From NCBI GenBank assembly GCA_022826515.1, contig JAJDUT010000078.1, forward strand, positions 84,501 to 148,500: DNA of 64,000 nucleotides. The letters run 5' to 3'. This document shows, piece after piece, positions 51,734-59,856 of the stretch; position 1 is the first letter of the stretch, and each line of letters opens with the position of its first letter. A program made the position numbers and the translations under genes. The notes beneath the pieces are model-generated. The model was not told the DNA's origin and made no database searches. It was given only the letters and a program-made list of their open reading frames with translations. This DNA is from Candidatus Latescibacterota bacterium (GTDB lineage: Bacteria; Latescibacterota; UBA2968; UBA8231).

Positions 51734-52249
51734 ATGCTGGGTAACAAAAAGAAGGGTACTGCCGTTAGCAACGGACAAGCGCTCAATACGATCATCGGTC
51801 GCGGTAGCCACTTTGAAGGCAAGCTGACGGTAGATAACAGCGTCCGAATAGACGGCGAATTCAAGGGCGAACTGACCTGTACGGGGGAGCTAACGATCAG
51901 CCAGTCGGGCGAGGTCGATGCTACTTTGCAGTGCAAAGACGCGTACATCGACGGCGTCGTGAATGGCACCGTGCACGCCGATAAGGTGCGGTTGGACTCG
52001 CAGTCGCGCTTTACCGGCGACGTGTACACCGACTCGTTCTCGGTCTCCGAGGGTGCGATTTTTCACGGCTCTTGTTCGATGGAAAACCACAAGAAGGAAA
52101 GCGAATCGCTGGCAACGGGTGCCTCGGGCGGCGCAGCGGCAAAGCCCGAACCGTTTGGGCCTAGACCCCAAGTTCAAAAAGGTTCCCCAGACGGCGCAGC
52201 GGCAAAGCCCCTTACGTCCGAGCCCAGACCCCAAACTCAAAAGAAATAG
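51734..52249 (+). CDS. Bactofilin
   Basis: 171 residues from the ATG at 51734. Core beta-helix NTIIGRGSHFEGKLTVDNSV, RIDGEFKGELTCTGELTIS, GEVDATLQCKDAYIDG, VNGTVHADKVRLDSQSR and FTGDVYTDSFSVSEGAIFHG is typical. Bactofilins polymerise without nucleotide and organise cell shape, stalks or polar complexes. The Pro/Lys-rich tail carries a 63-bp DNA tandem repeat (AAAKP, PRPQ motif twice). It has its own promoter and is followed by a strong terminator. Confidence 0.92.
   Translation: MLGNKKKGTAVSNGQALNTIIGRGSHFEGKLTVDNSVRIDGEFKGELTCTGELTISQSGEVDATLQCKDAYIDGVVNGTVHADKVRLDSQSRFTGDVYTDSFSVSEGAIFHGSCSMENHKKESESLATGASGGAAAKPEPFGPRPQVQKGSPDGAAAKPLTSEPRPQTQKK
52130..52249 (+). repeat. 63-bp tandem repeat in the bactofilin tail
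   Basis: GGCGCAGCGGCAAAGCCC occurs at 52130-52147 and again at 52193-52210, 63 bp apart, and the following 40 bp are also similar. Confidence 0.7.
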
Positions 52250-52273
52250 CACTTTCCTACCTCGTTTTTGCGT

Positions 52274-52313
52274 AAAAAATCCATCTGCACCGCGCTGCCG
52301 ATGGATTTTTTTT
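52274..52313 (+). terminator. Rho-independent terminator after bactofilin
   Basis: AAAAAATCCATC (52274-52285) pairs with GATGGATTTTTT (52300-52311), and eight Ts run to 52313. The T-run ends 8 nt before the next start codon. Confidence 0.85.
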
Positions 52314-52320
52314 CTTGTCG

Positions 52321-54096
52321 ATGAGCCAACGCGACCATCCTGAGTCCAAGCGCCGCCGGCACCGCCGCTCGGTTCCAATAGAGGAGATCGCGGTACCTGC
52401 GGATGCTCGGCAGCGCCCGGCAAAAGGAGCGTCGCCCGCCCGTGGCTGGCGGCGCTGGCGGCGCGGTGCCCTAGCCAGCTTGGGCGCGTCGCCGGTTTTT
52501 CGCGCGTACATCTTCCTCGGCGGCATTGCCGCTATTTTGGCCTTCCTGCTCTACAACGAGTCGATCATCGCCGAATTGCGCGAACACGAAAAGAATCGGG
52601 TCGATCTCTATGCGCATTTGATCTCGTTCACACCGCAGGCATCAGAAGGCCAAATTCCCACCCTCTTTACCGAGGTGATCACCAAGGTCGATTTCCCGCG
52701 CATTATCACCAATCACCGCGGCGAGATCATCCAGGCCGAGGACATCGATACGTCGAGCTTGTTGGACCACTGGGCCTTTTGGCGCAGCGAAGCGGTGGAC
52801 GCGCCGGTCGCTTCGACTGCTCAGCTACAAGAGTTGATCGAGGAAATGGACGTCCAGAATCCGCCTATTCCCTTTTATTGGTCGCCAGAGACCTTGGGGC
52901 GGCTCTACTGCGAGGGGGGCCGCGTCATCATCGCGGATACGCAAAGAGCCATCGCGGCGTGGCAGGGGACGGACCTGCCAGCGAGCAGCGACACCTCGGC
53001 CGCGGCCCTTGCCGAGGTGCAACGGGCGTGGCAGGAGATGGAAGCCGGAGAACCGCTGCTCTTCAGCGTGCCGGCTGCTAGCTTCAGTTATCTGCATTGG
53101 GACACGACCAACGCAATCATCACCGACGCCGAGGGCCAATTTAGGGCTTGGGTGGGGGCTGGGCTGCCGCTGGCCAGCGACGATCCCACCCAAGCGGTGC
53201 AAGACCAACTCCGGGCCTTTGTCGATAGCTTGGCCAACCAGCATCCACCGCTAGCGTTCCAGATTCCGGCTGAGCACTATATTCACTACGGCGACACGAG
53301 TTTGGTCGGCCGCATTTCCCTCGCCCCTTTTGTGCAGATTGGCGTGTTGGTTCTCTTTCTGCTCGTCGGCTATATCGGCTATCGCAACATTAAGCGCAGC
53401 CAACAGCGCTCGCTCTGGGTGGGCATGGCCAAGGAGACAGCCCACCAGCTCGGCACCCCACTCTCCTCACTATCGGGGTGGCTAGAACTGCTGCGTGGCG
53501 AGGCCGCCGCCGTTCCGAGGTCGGAGCGCGACGAGCGTTGGCAGCGCGTCGATCAGATGATCGGGGAGATACAGCAGGACATGCGTCGCCTCGACCAAAT
53601 CGCTTCGCGCTTCAGCCAGATCGGTTCGGTACCCGAATTAGAGGAAAAGGACCTAGCAGCCGTGCTGGAGGAGACGATAGAATACTTCCGACGTCGCGTC
53701 CCCCAGTTTGGGCGGCAGGAAATTAAACTGGAATGCCTAGGCGAGTTGCCATCGGTGCCGATCAACGCCGAATTGATGAGTTGGGCGTTTGAGAATCTGT
53801 GCAAGAACGCCATCGACGCCATGGATGGCCAGACGGGCCGCTTGCACATCCGCATGGAGTTTTTGCCCGCAAGCCGCGCCGTGCAGATCGCGTTTGAGGA
53901 CGACGGGCGGGGCATTGAACCCGAGCACGTCAAGCGCATCTTTGAGCCGGGGTTTAGCACCAAGAAGCGCGGCTGGGGGTTAGGGCTAGTGTTTGTCAAG
54001 CGCATCGTCGAAGAATACCACAAGGGCAAGATCAGCTTGGTGCATAGTGCGCCGGGCGAGGGTACGATCTTTGAGGTGGTTTTGCCCTTGAGTTGA
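52321..54096 (+). CDS. porY: PorY-like sensor histidine kinase
   Basis: 591 residues. A long basic N-terminus precedes a first membrane helix (about 57-80, YIFLGGIAAILAFLLYNESI), then about 260 periplasmic residues and a second helix (QIGVLVLFLLVGYIGYR). The kinase core has the phosphoacceptor His375 in KETAHQLGTPLSSL, NAIDAMDG (N box), FEDDGRGIEPEHV and FEPGFSTKKRGWGLGLVFVK. KETAHQLGTPL is the form seen in PorY-type kinases. The partner is the PorX homologue 61 bp downstream. The ATG at 52321 has no visible Shine-Dalgarno sequence, only the terminator T-run. The gene symbol is by similarity. Confidence 0.82.
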   Translation: MSQRDHPESKRRRHRRSVPIEEIAVPADARQRPAKGASPARGWRRWRRGALASLGASPVFRAYIFLGGIAAILAFLLYNESIIAELREHEKNRVDLYAHLISFTPQASEGQIPTLFTEVITKVDFPRIITNHRGEIIQAEDIDTSSLLDHWAFWRSEAVDAPVASTAQLQELIEEMDVQNPPIPFYWSPETLGRLYCEGGRVIIADTQRAIAAWQGTDLPASSDTSAAALAEVQRAWQEMEAGEPLLFSVPAASFSYLHWDTTNAIITDAEGQFRAWVGAGLPLASDDPTQAVQDQLRAFVDSLANQHPPLAFQIPAEHYIHYGDTSLVGRISLAPFVQIGVLVLFLLVGYIGYRNIKRSQQRSLWVGMAKETAHQLGTPLSSLSGWLELLRGEAAAVPRSERDERWQRVDQMIGEIQQDMRRLDQIASRFSQIGSVPELEEKDLAAVLEETIEYFRRRVPQFGRQEIKLECLGELPSVPINAELMSWAFENLCKNAIDAMDGQTGRLHIRMEFLPASRAVQIAFEDDGRGIEPEHVKRIFEPGFSTKKRGWGLGLVFVKRIVEEYHKGKISLVHSAPGEGTIFEVVLPLS

Positions 54097-54157
54097 GGAA
54101 CGGATGTGGGCATAAAGCGTTATTTTAGGAATGGAATCCTACAGCTAAAGGGAACGC

Positions 54158-55717
54158 ATGGAAGGCGACAAGCGAAAGATACTCTGGGCCGACGACGAGA
54201 TTGACCTATTGCGCGCTCACCGACGCTTTCTCGACGAAAGGGGCTATTCAGTGACGCCGGTAAGTAACGGCAAGGACGCCATCGCCCTGATTGCCCAAGC
54301 ACCCTTTGACATCGTGCTGCTCGACGAGATGATGCCGGGACTGGACGGACTTTCGACCTTGGAGCAGATCAAGACGGCCGATCCCAACGTGCCGGTGATT
54401 ATGATCACCAAGAACGAAGAAGAACACCTGATGGACGAGGCCATTGGCCGCCGCATCGACAACTACCTGACAAAGCCGGTCAATCCCAGCCAGATTTTCA
54501 TGGCTTGCAAACAGCTACTCGACGCGCAGCAGATTCGCCAAAGCCAAGCCGGGCAGCACTACGTCTCGCGGGCCGGCCAGATCCGCGAGCAGATTGCGGG
54601 CGCAACTTGGCAGACGTGGATTGACGTACATCGGCAGCTCTGCGAGTGGGATATCGAAGTGGCGCGCTTGGGCGACGAGGGGCTCAGTCAGATGATTGGG
54701 GATCAGCGGCGCGAGTGCAATCGCGAGTTCGGGCGCTTTGTCGAGCAGCATTACACGCGCTGGATAGCAGACGAAGAGGATTCGCCGCCATTGTCGGTGG
54801 ATGTGGTGCCCGAGTTCGTGGTGCCCTATCTCGAACAGGGCCGACAGGTATTCTTTATCGTGGTCGATTGTCTGCGCTTAGATCACTGGATGGTGATGGA
54901 GCCTCAGTTAGCTGAGTACTTCAACATCAAACGCTCCTACCACTATTCGATTTTGCCGACGGCCACGCCCTTTGCGCGCAACGCGATCTTCAGCGGGCTT
55001 TTTCCCAAAGAGATCGCCGACAAGTACCGCACCCTATGGCACGAGGCCCAAGACAACGAATACAGCCTCAACCGGCACGAGCACCAATTCATCGACGATT
55101 TGGTCCGCGACATGGGCGTCGCACTCAAACCGGGTTCGCACTACGTCAAAGTGCTAGACACCAGCGAGGCCCGGAAATTGACCCGCAAGATACCGTCGCT
55201 AGGCAAGTGGCCGCTTGTGTCGGTGGTGTACAATTTTCTCGACATGCTGGTACACAGCCAAGCGCAGTCGGATCTGCTCAAGGAGATGGCTCCTAACGAA
55301 GCGGCCTTTCGCGCCTTGGTGCAGACGTGGTTTGGCAATGCGTCGCTTTTTGAGACCCTCAAGGGCATTGCCCGCACCGACGCGGTGGTAGTACTGACGA
55401 CCGACCACGGCTCCATGCGCGGCACGCGCGCTTCGGTGGTGTACGGAGACCGTAGCACGTCTTCGAGTCTGCGCTACAAGTACGGTCAGAATCTCCGCTG
55501 CGAGGAAAAGGACGCGCTGCTGATCGCCGATCCACAGGCCTATGGGCTGCCTGCGGCGGGCCTCGGTCATAGCTTCGTCATCGCCCGCGAGGATTTCTAC
55601 TTCGTCTATCCGACCCAGTTCAACAAGTACCAGCGCCGCTACAAGGGCAGCTTCCAGCACGGCGGTATCTCGTTGGAAGAAATGATTTTGCCCGTGGCGA
55701 TTATGGAGCCTAAGTAG
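54158..55717 (+). CDS. porX: PorX-type response regulator with PglZ phosphatase-like domain
   Basis: 519 residues. Receiver domain with acidic pair D12/D13, phosphoacceptor D56 (VLLDEMMPG), T84 and K106 (LTKPVNP). A helical linker leads to a PglZ alkaline-phosphatase-superfamily domain: metal ligand in VVDCLRLDHW (D237), nucleophile region PTATPFARNAIFSG (T268/T270), TTDHGSMRGT (about 411-420) and FQHGGISLEEMILPV. PorX of Porphyromonas has this layout, cleaves cyclic oligonucleotides, and controls T9SS gene expression with PorY and SigP. Ribosome binding site AAAGGGA. The next gene is tsaE, also a neighbour of porX in some Bacteroidota. Confidence 0.9.
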   Translation: MEGDKRKILWADDEIDLLRAHRRFLDERGYSVTPVSNGKDAIALIAQAPFDIVLLDEMMPGLDGLSTLEQIKTADPNVPVIMITKNEEEHLMDEAIGRRIDNYLTKPVNPSQIFMACKQLLDAQQIRQSQAGQHYVSRAGQIREQIAGATWQTWIDVHRQLCEWDIEVARLGDEGLSQMIGDQRRECNREFGRFVEQHYTRWIADEEDSPPLSVDVVPEFVVPYLEQGRQVFFIVVDCLRLDHWMVMEPQLAEYFNIKRSYHYSILPTATPFARNAIFSGLFPKEIADKYRTLWHEAQDNEYSLNRHEHQFIDDLVRDMGVALKPGSHYVKVLDTSEARKLTRKIPSLGKWPLVSVVYNFLDMLVHSQAQSDLLKEMAPNEAAFRALVQTWFGNASLFETLKGIARTDAVVVLTTDHGSMRGTRASVVYGDRSTSSSLRYKYGQNLRCEEKDALLIADPQAYGLPAAGLGHSFVIAREDFYFVYPTQFNKYQRRYKGSFQHGGISLEEMILPVAIMEPK

Positions 55718-55722
55718 GGAAC

Positions 55723-56178
55723 GTGAAAAAGGTTTTCACCACCCACTCGGCGGCCCAGACCCACGCGCTGGGCGTTGCGCTAGGCCGCCGCTTGGCACCG
55801 GGCGATGTGGTCGCCTTCCGCGGCGACTTGGGCAGCGGCAAGACCTGCATGATTCAAGGTGTGTGCGAGGCTTTGCAAGTGGCCGATTACATCACCAGTC
55901 CGACCTTTATCTTAATCAACGAGTACGTCGGGCAATGTAGGGGCCGCGATTTACCCGTCTATCACTTCGATCTTTATAGGCTGGGGGGAGTTGAAGAGCT
56001 TGAGGATTTAGGAGCCGAAGAGTACTTTTACGGCCACGGCGTCTGCTTGGTCGAGTGGGCCGAGCGCGCCGATGGCTCGCTGCCCGATAAGTGCTGCCAT
56101 GTGTGGCTAGAGCACGGGGAGGCTTGCGAGCGGCGCATCACCTTGCAAGGGGATGGGGTAGAAGAAATAGAGTTCTGA
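55723..56178 (+). CDS. tsaE: tRNA threonylcarbamoyladenosine biosynthesis ATPase TsaE
   Basis: 151 residues, GTG start. Walker A GDLGSGKTC, SPTFILINEYVG, YHFDLYRLGGVEELEDLG and LVEWAERADGSLP are the conserved blocks. It energises the t6A synthesis complex with TsaB and TsaD. It lies 5 bp after porX and is probably translated from the same message. Confidence 0.93.
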   Translation: MKKVFTTHSAAQTHALGVALGRRLAPGDVVAFRGDLGSGKTCMIQGVCEALQVADYITSPTFILINEYVGQCRGRDLPVYHFDLYRLGGVEELEDLGAEEYFYGHGVCLVEWAERADGSLPDKCCHVWLEHGEACERRITLQGDGVEEIEF

Positions 56179-56202
56179 GAAATTGGCTACAGGGAGGGGA
56201 CT

Positions 56203-56931
56203 TTGCAGCGGCTAATACTGTGTCTTTGCATTGCCGTTGGTCCGGCCGCGGCTGACCGGGCCGAGTTGACGAGCTTGGTCGATAGCCCGACGGCCGGATT
56301 GGTCAATAAGGGGCACTATGCGGTGAATGTTCGCCTGTTTGTCGATGGGGGAGCTGTCGGCCGCTTGCATGTGGGAGTGCTCAAGCGGCTGAGCGTGGGC
56401 GCGTCTTTTGGCGGCGAGCAACTCATTGGAACCGGTGCGGTCGATTGGTATCCGCGCGTGGCAGTGGCTGCTCGATGCCGGATCATCGAAGAAGGGTACA
56501 CGTGGCCGGCGCTGCTGTTGGGCTTCGATTCCCAAGGCATCGGGCCGTATCAAGATCAGCGCTACCAAGTCAAATCCAAAGGCATCTATCTGGCACTGAG
56601 CAAGAATTACAACTCAATGCTAGGGGAACTCGGCGTCCATGCAGGCGTCAATGTGTCACGCGAAGATGACGACGATGGCGACTGGTCTGCGTGGTTGGGT
56701 ATCGACAAGAGCTTGCGATTTATGGCCCTATTCGCCGAATACGACTTGGGCCGCAACAACGGCCTACGAGAGCAAGGCGTGGCAGAAGGCTATTTGAACA
56801 TCGGGGGGGCCTGGACCGTAGCGCCGCAGCTAAGGGTCGGGTATTATCTTAAAAACGCGCTGGAAAGCGATCACTTCGGCTCCCAGTCCATTCGGGAGTT
56901 GTCCGTCACGTACAGGAGGAAATTCCGATGA
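56203..56931 (+). CDS. Predicted outer-membrane barrel protein
   Basis: 242 residues, TTG start with GGGAGGGG just upstream. Signal peptide (LILCLCIAVGPAAA) and alternating strands with many Gly and aromatic residues (GHYAVNVRLFVDGGAVGRL, KRLSVGASFGGEQLIGTGAV) ending SVTYRRKFR. It is a small barrel of unknown function, similar in style to YjbH- or PorT-like proteins. It overlaps the FadL-like gene by 4 bp. Confidence 0.65.
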   Translation: MQRLILCLCIAVGPAAADRAELTSLVDSPTAGLVNKGHYAVNVRLFVDGGAVGRLHVGVLKRLSVGASFGGEQLIGTGAVDWYPRVAVAARCRIIEEGYTWPALLLGFDSQGIGPYQDQRYQVKSKGIYLALSKNYNSMLGELGVHAGVNVSREDDDDGDWSAWLGIDKSLRFMALFAEYDLGRNNGLREQGVAEGYLNIGGAWTVAPQLRVGYYLKNALESDHFGSQSIRELSVTYRRKFR

Positions 56932-58295
56932 AAATACTGGCTATTGCTTTGCTTTGCGTGTGGGTCCGCGGCGCGGTGGCCCAAGAGGAGCGGGCCATCG
57001 ACAACTTTGCTGGAGTTGGGGTGCGGGCCATGGGCATGGGCGGGGCCTTTGTTGGGGTGGCCGACGATTTCACGGCCATGTACTGGAATCCGGCGGGCTT
57101 GGCCCAGATGCAGCAGCGCGAGATACAGGTGTCTTTACTGCGCAACAGCCGCGCCAACGACTCGGTTTTCAACGGCACGCCGGGGAGCAGCGAGCTGACC
57201 AATACGCGCTTTGGCTCGCTGGGCTTTGTCTATCCCTATCCGGTCTATCGCGGCAGCTTGGTCTTGGCGGCTGGCTTTACCCGCATCAAGGACTTCGACT
57301 GGAGCCTCAATCAACAAGGTGACTCCGCGGGCCTTGCTACGGACCACACCTTCCAGCACGAGGGCGAGATGGCGCTGGCCGGCGTGTCTGCTGCCATCGA
57401 CGTGTCGCCGGCTGTTTCACTGGGCGCGACCTTTGGTTTAGTCAGCGGCGAAGACGAGGCCGTCAGTGAATTTGACTGGGCCGATCTGCAGGACGGATTC
57501 TACGAGCAGCGCTTTCTCGTGCGCGACACCTTTACAGACGAATATAAGTGGACTCCGTATGCCGTATTGGGCGCGATGCTGCGCACGCCGCGCGACGAGC
57601 CGCGCTACAGGTTGGGCGCGACGTTTGCGACTGGAGGGACGCACGAAATTCGCTATGTCTTCCGCGGTCCCTCATCCTATGACAAACCAAACCCTTGCCA
57701 ACACTTATTCCCAGAAGGTACTCCAGACTCGCCCCTTGCAGATAATTACAGCTCGGTTGAGTGCGACGACGGAACTGTAGGGAATTTCCCGGACGAAGTT
57801 GGGCGCAGCACGTACGAACTCGCGCTACCGTTTGAGTTCGGCGTGGGTGCTTCGGCCGAGGCTGTGCCGGGCCTGACGCTGGCGGGCAGCCTGCATTTAG
57901 CTGAGTGGTCGCAGAGCGAGTACAAAGGGGCCGATGACTACGGCTTGCGCGCTGATACCTCGTTTGAAACGCAGTACAGAGATGTCTTGCGCTATCACTT
58001 AGGTGCCGAGTACCGGGTGCCGGTCGTTGCGCTGGATCTGCGGGCCGGCTATTTCGTGGACCCGATTCCCTTTATCGGTCCGCGCGACCCCAGCTCCGAC
58101 GATCCGCCCATCCGCATTGAAGAAGACCGTCGTTTTATTACTCTCGGGGCCGGGATATTGGTTGATGAGGCCATGCAAATAGATCTAGCTTGGGTGCGGG
58201 GTGCGTTTAAGCAAGTAGAAGAATACTCAGACAATATCCTTAGTGAGGACTACGCGATCAATCGCCTCGTCATCGGCGTGGGCTACAACTTTTAG
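56928..58295 (+). CDS. OmpP1/FadL or PorV/UPF0164-type outer-membrane barrel
   Basis: 455 residues. Signal peptide MKILAIALLCVWVRGAVA. VRAMGMGGAFVGVADDFTAM and YWNPAGLAQM form the N-terminal plug signature shared by FadL, PorV/LptO and UPF0164 proteins. Further strands run to VIGVGYNF. FadL imports hydrophobic molecules, while PorV acts as a T9SS shuttle for cargo; sequence alone does not decide, but the nearby porX/porY genes make the PorV reading worth testing. Confidence 0.78.
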   Translation: MKILAIALLCVWVRGAVAQEERAIDNFAGVGVRAMGMGGAFVGVADDFTAMYWNPAGLAQMQQREIQVSLLRNSRANDSVFNGTPGSSELTNTRFGSLGFVYPYPVYRGSLVLAAGFTRIKDFDWSLNQQGDSAGLATDHTFQHEGEMALAGVSAAIDVSPAVSLGATFGLVSGEDEAVSEFDWADLQDGFYEQRFLVRDTFTDEYKWTPYAVLGAMLRTPRDEPRYRLGATFATGGTHEIRYVFRGPSSYDKPNPCQHLFPEGTPDSPLADNYSSVECDDGTVGNFPDEVGRSTYELALPFEFGVGASAEAVPGLTLAGSLHLAEWSQSEYKGADDYGLRADTSFETQYRDVLRYHLGAEYRVPVVALDLRAGYFVDPIPFIGPRDPSSDDPPIRIEEDRRFITLGAGILVDEAMQIDLAWVRGAFKQVEEYSDNILSEDYAINRLVIGVGYNF

Positions 58296-58304
58296 GATTC
58301 TTTT

Positions 58305-58332
58305 TTGCTTCGGTTGCTGGTTTGTGTATATT
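58305..58332 (+). promoter_or_regulatory. Promoter of the Gly/Tyr-rich lipoprotein
   Basis: TTGCTT (58305-58310), 16-bp spacer and TATATT (58327-58332). It lies between the end of the barrel gene and the strong AAGGAGGAGG ribosome binding site. Confidence 0.5.
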
Positions 58333-58377
58333 CAGGCTGAAGATGAGTTTAACGCTCCTTAAGGAGGAGGTTAATTT

Positions 58378-59109
58378 ATGAAAATGAAGGCTTTTATTTT
58401 GTATTCGGCCTTGCCGCTAACTGCGCTGATGGCCAGCGGCTGCTACACAGTGCTCAGTAGTCCCTATGAGGCGGCTAGTCTGCACGACGAGGATCTAGCT
58501 CGCGCCAAGAGCCGCGCTGTCGAGGCTCCCACGGTTGGCCAGTTCGACGACCGCGACTACATGGACGATCTCTACCGCTATCCGGGTGTGCGTGGTGGCT
58601 ATGGCGGCTATGGCGGCTACTACGGCGGCTACGGTGGCTATGGCGGCTATTATCCTACCTCTGGCCACTATCCTTACTACTACGGCGGCTATCCCTCCTA
58701 TTATGGCGGCTATGGCCCTTATAGTTACGGCTACGATCCGTACTATCGGAGTTCGGGCGGTTACTACGTGCCGCCAGGTTATGAACTGGTCAGCACGCGC
58801 CAGCTCGACGATTTGCGCGCGGCGAGTCGGCTGAGCACGACGCCGGCGATTGCCGACCCGGCCGCAGCGACCGAAAGACAGCGCCGCGAAGAAAATGTGT
58901 GGCAGCGGCGGGTCGAGCCTCGGGTGCGCAGCACTCCTGCACCTACGTCGCGCTCCTCGGCCAGCAATGCGCCTGCGCCTACATCGCGATCTTCGGTCAG
59001 TTCGCCGCCGAGTACGTCGGCGACCAAAGCGCCCGCAGCCACATCGGCACCAGCTTCTAAATCGTCCGCGACAAAGAAATCGGCCAAGCCCAAGAAGCGC
59101 CGGCGCTGA
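58378..59109 (+). CDS. Gly/Tyr-rich lipoprotein with Ser/Thr/Lys tail
   Basis: 243 residues. Lipobox MASGC (Cys about 22). A YGGY-rich domain (about 70-135) of the type found in adhesive or cell-surface proteins, a middle Arg/Glu region (QRREENVWQRRVEPR) and a tail rich in Ser, Pro, Ala and Lys (PTSRSSASN twice) ending KKRRR. Likely anchored to the outer membrane; possible glycan or cell-wall contact. Preceded by a strong promoter and Shine-Dalgarno sequence and followed by a terminator, so it is a monocistron with probably high expression. Confidence 0.8.
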   Translation: MKMKAFILYSALPLTALMASGCYTVLSSPYEAASLHDEDLARAKSRAVEAPTVGQFDDRDYMDDLYRYPGVRGGYGGYGGYYGGYGGYGGYYPTSGHYPYYYGGYPSYYGGYGPYSYGYDPYYRSSGGYYVPPGYELVSTRQLDDLRAASRLSTTPAIADPAAATERQRREENVWQRRVEPRVRSTPAPTSRSSASNAPAPTSRSSVSSPPSTSATKAPAATSAPASKSSATKKSAKPKKRRR

Positions 59110-59131
59110 CTTTTCGCTACTAGAAACACAG

Positions 59132-59168
59132 AAAAAGCGGGGGGCCTTTTGTTGCCCTCCGCTTTTTT
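59132..59168. terminator. Bidirectional rho-independent terminator
   Basis: AAAAAGCGGGGGGC (59132-59145) pairs with GCCCTCCGCTTTTT (59154-59167) with one G-U, between convergent genes; a T-run closes it on the plus strand and the A-run serves the minus strand. Confidence 0.85.
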
Positions 59169-59172
59169 GTGC

Positions 59173-59856
59173 CTAATCGCCGCTTAGATCGAAGTGGCGG
59201 GTCTGTGGTTTGGGTGGCGGGGCGATGCGGAAGAGGAAGCGTTGTAGTGGGCGGGCGAGCGCCATGAGCAGTTGGCGCTCGCCTTGTTTATTGCCGCCGA
59301 AAAGCTGTAGTTGCACCGGTTGATAATTGCGCTGCGTGCCGCCCTGCTGCCAGACTTGATTGGTGTTGAGATTGATCAGGCTGACCTTGAGATCTATGGT
59401 CAGGTCGATGCCGGGGTTGGGCGACATGCCATAGGGCGTGGGCGACATGGGCATCATCCGCGCCTGTAAGTGCCTCAGCTCGACCAAGACTAAGGCGTCG
59501 AGTTCGAGTTTTTCCTTGAGAATGGCCTGTACCGAGTCTTGGTGGACGCTCGTCGAATCGAGGCGAATTCCCTTGAGTTGATAGGTAATTTCGTCTTGGT
59601 TCATCACTTCGGTCTTGGGCATATTGCCGAGGCTGCGGACCACGGCATTGGACAGACGCGCCATGACCTTCTCGATGTCTAGCTCCCGAAAGGGTTCGAT
59701 GTTGGTCGCGCAAACGACGCCGATGTGATCGACTTCCGCTAGGTAGGGGCGCAAGACTGGATCGGGTTGCGACGGGGCGCGAAACTCGACCCGCGTAAAA
59801 GCGCTGCGGCCGCCGCAGCCGGCTAGGCCAATGAGCAATATGAGAGTAGCAATCAA
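59173..59856 (-). CDS. Lipoprotein, unknown function
   Basis: 227 residues. Lipobox LLIGLAGCGGRS (Cys about 14). The rest shows a mixed alpha/beta fold (HIGVVCATNIEPFRELDIEK, LDALVLVELRHLQARM) with resemblance to DUF799/CsgG-type periplasmic lipoproteins, but I cannot name it. Its start overlaps the stop of the large protein at 59853 by 4 bp, so they are translated together and may interact in the outer membrane. Confidence 0.72.
   Translation of the reverse strand: MIATLILLIGLAGCGGRSAFTRVEFRAPSQPDPVLRPYLAEVDHIGVVCATNIEPFRELDIEKVMARLSNAVVRSLGNMPKTEVMNQDEITYQLKGIRLDSTSVHQDSVQAILKEKLELDALVLVELRHLQARMMPMSPTPYGMSPNPGIDLTIDLKVSLINLNTNQVWQQGGTQRNYQPVQLQLFGGNKQGERQLLMALARPLQRFLFRIAPPPKPQTRHFDLSGD

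Noticed and set aside
55930..55960. GTAGGGGC-like repeat inside tsaE
   Set aside because: Resembles the repeat before copA for only a few bases and lies in a normal-length coding stretch.
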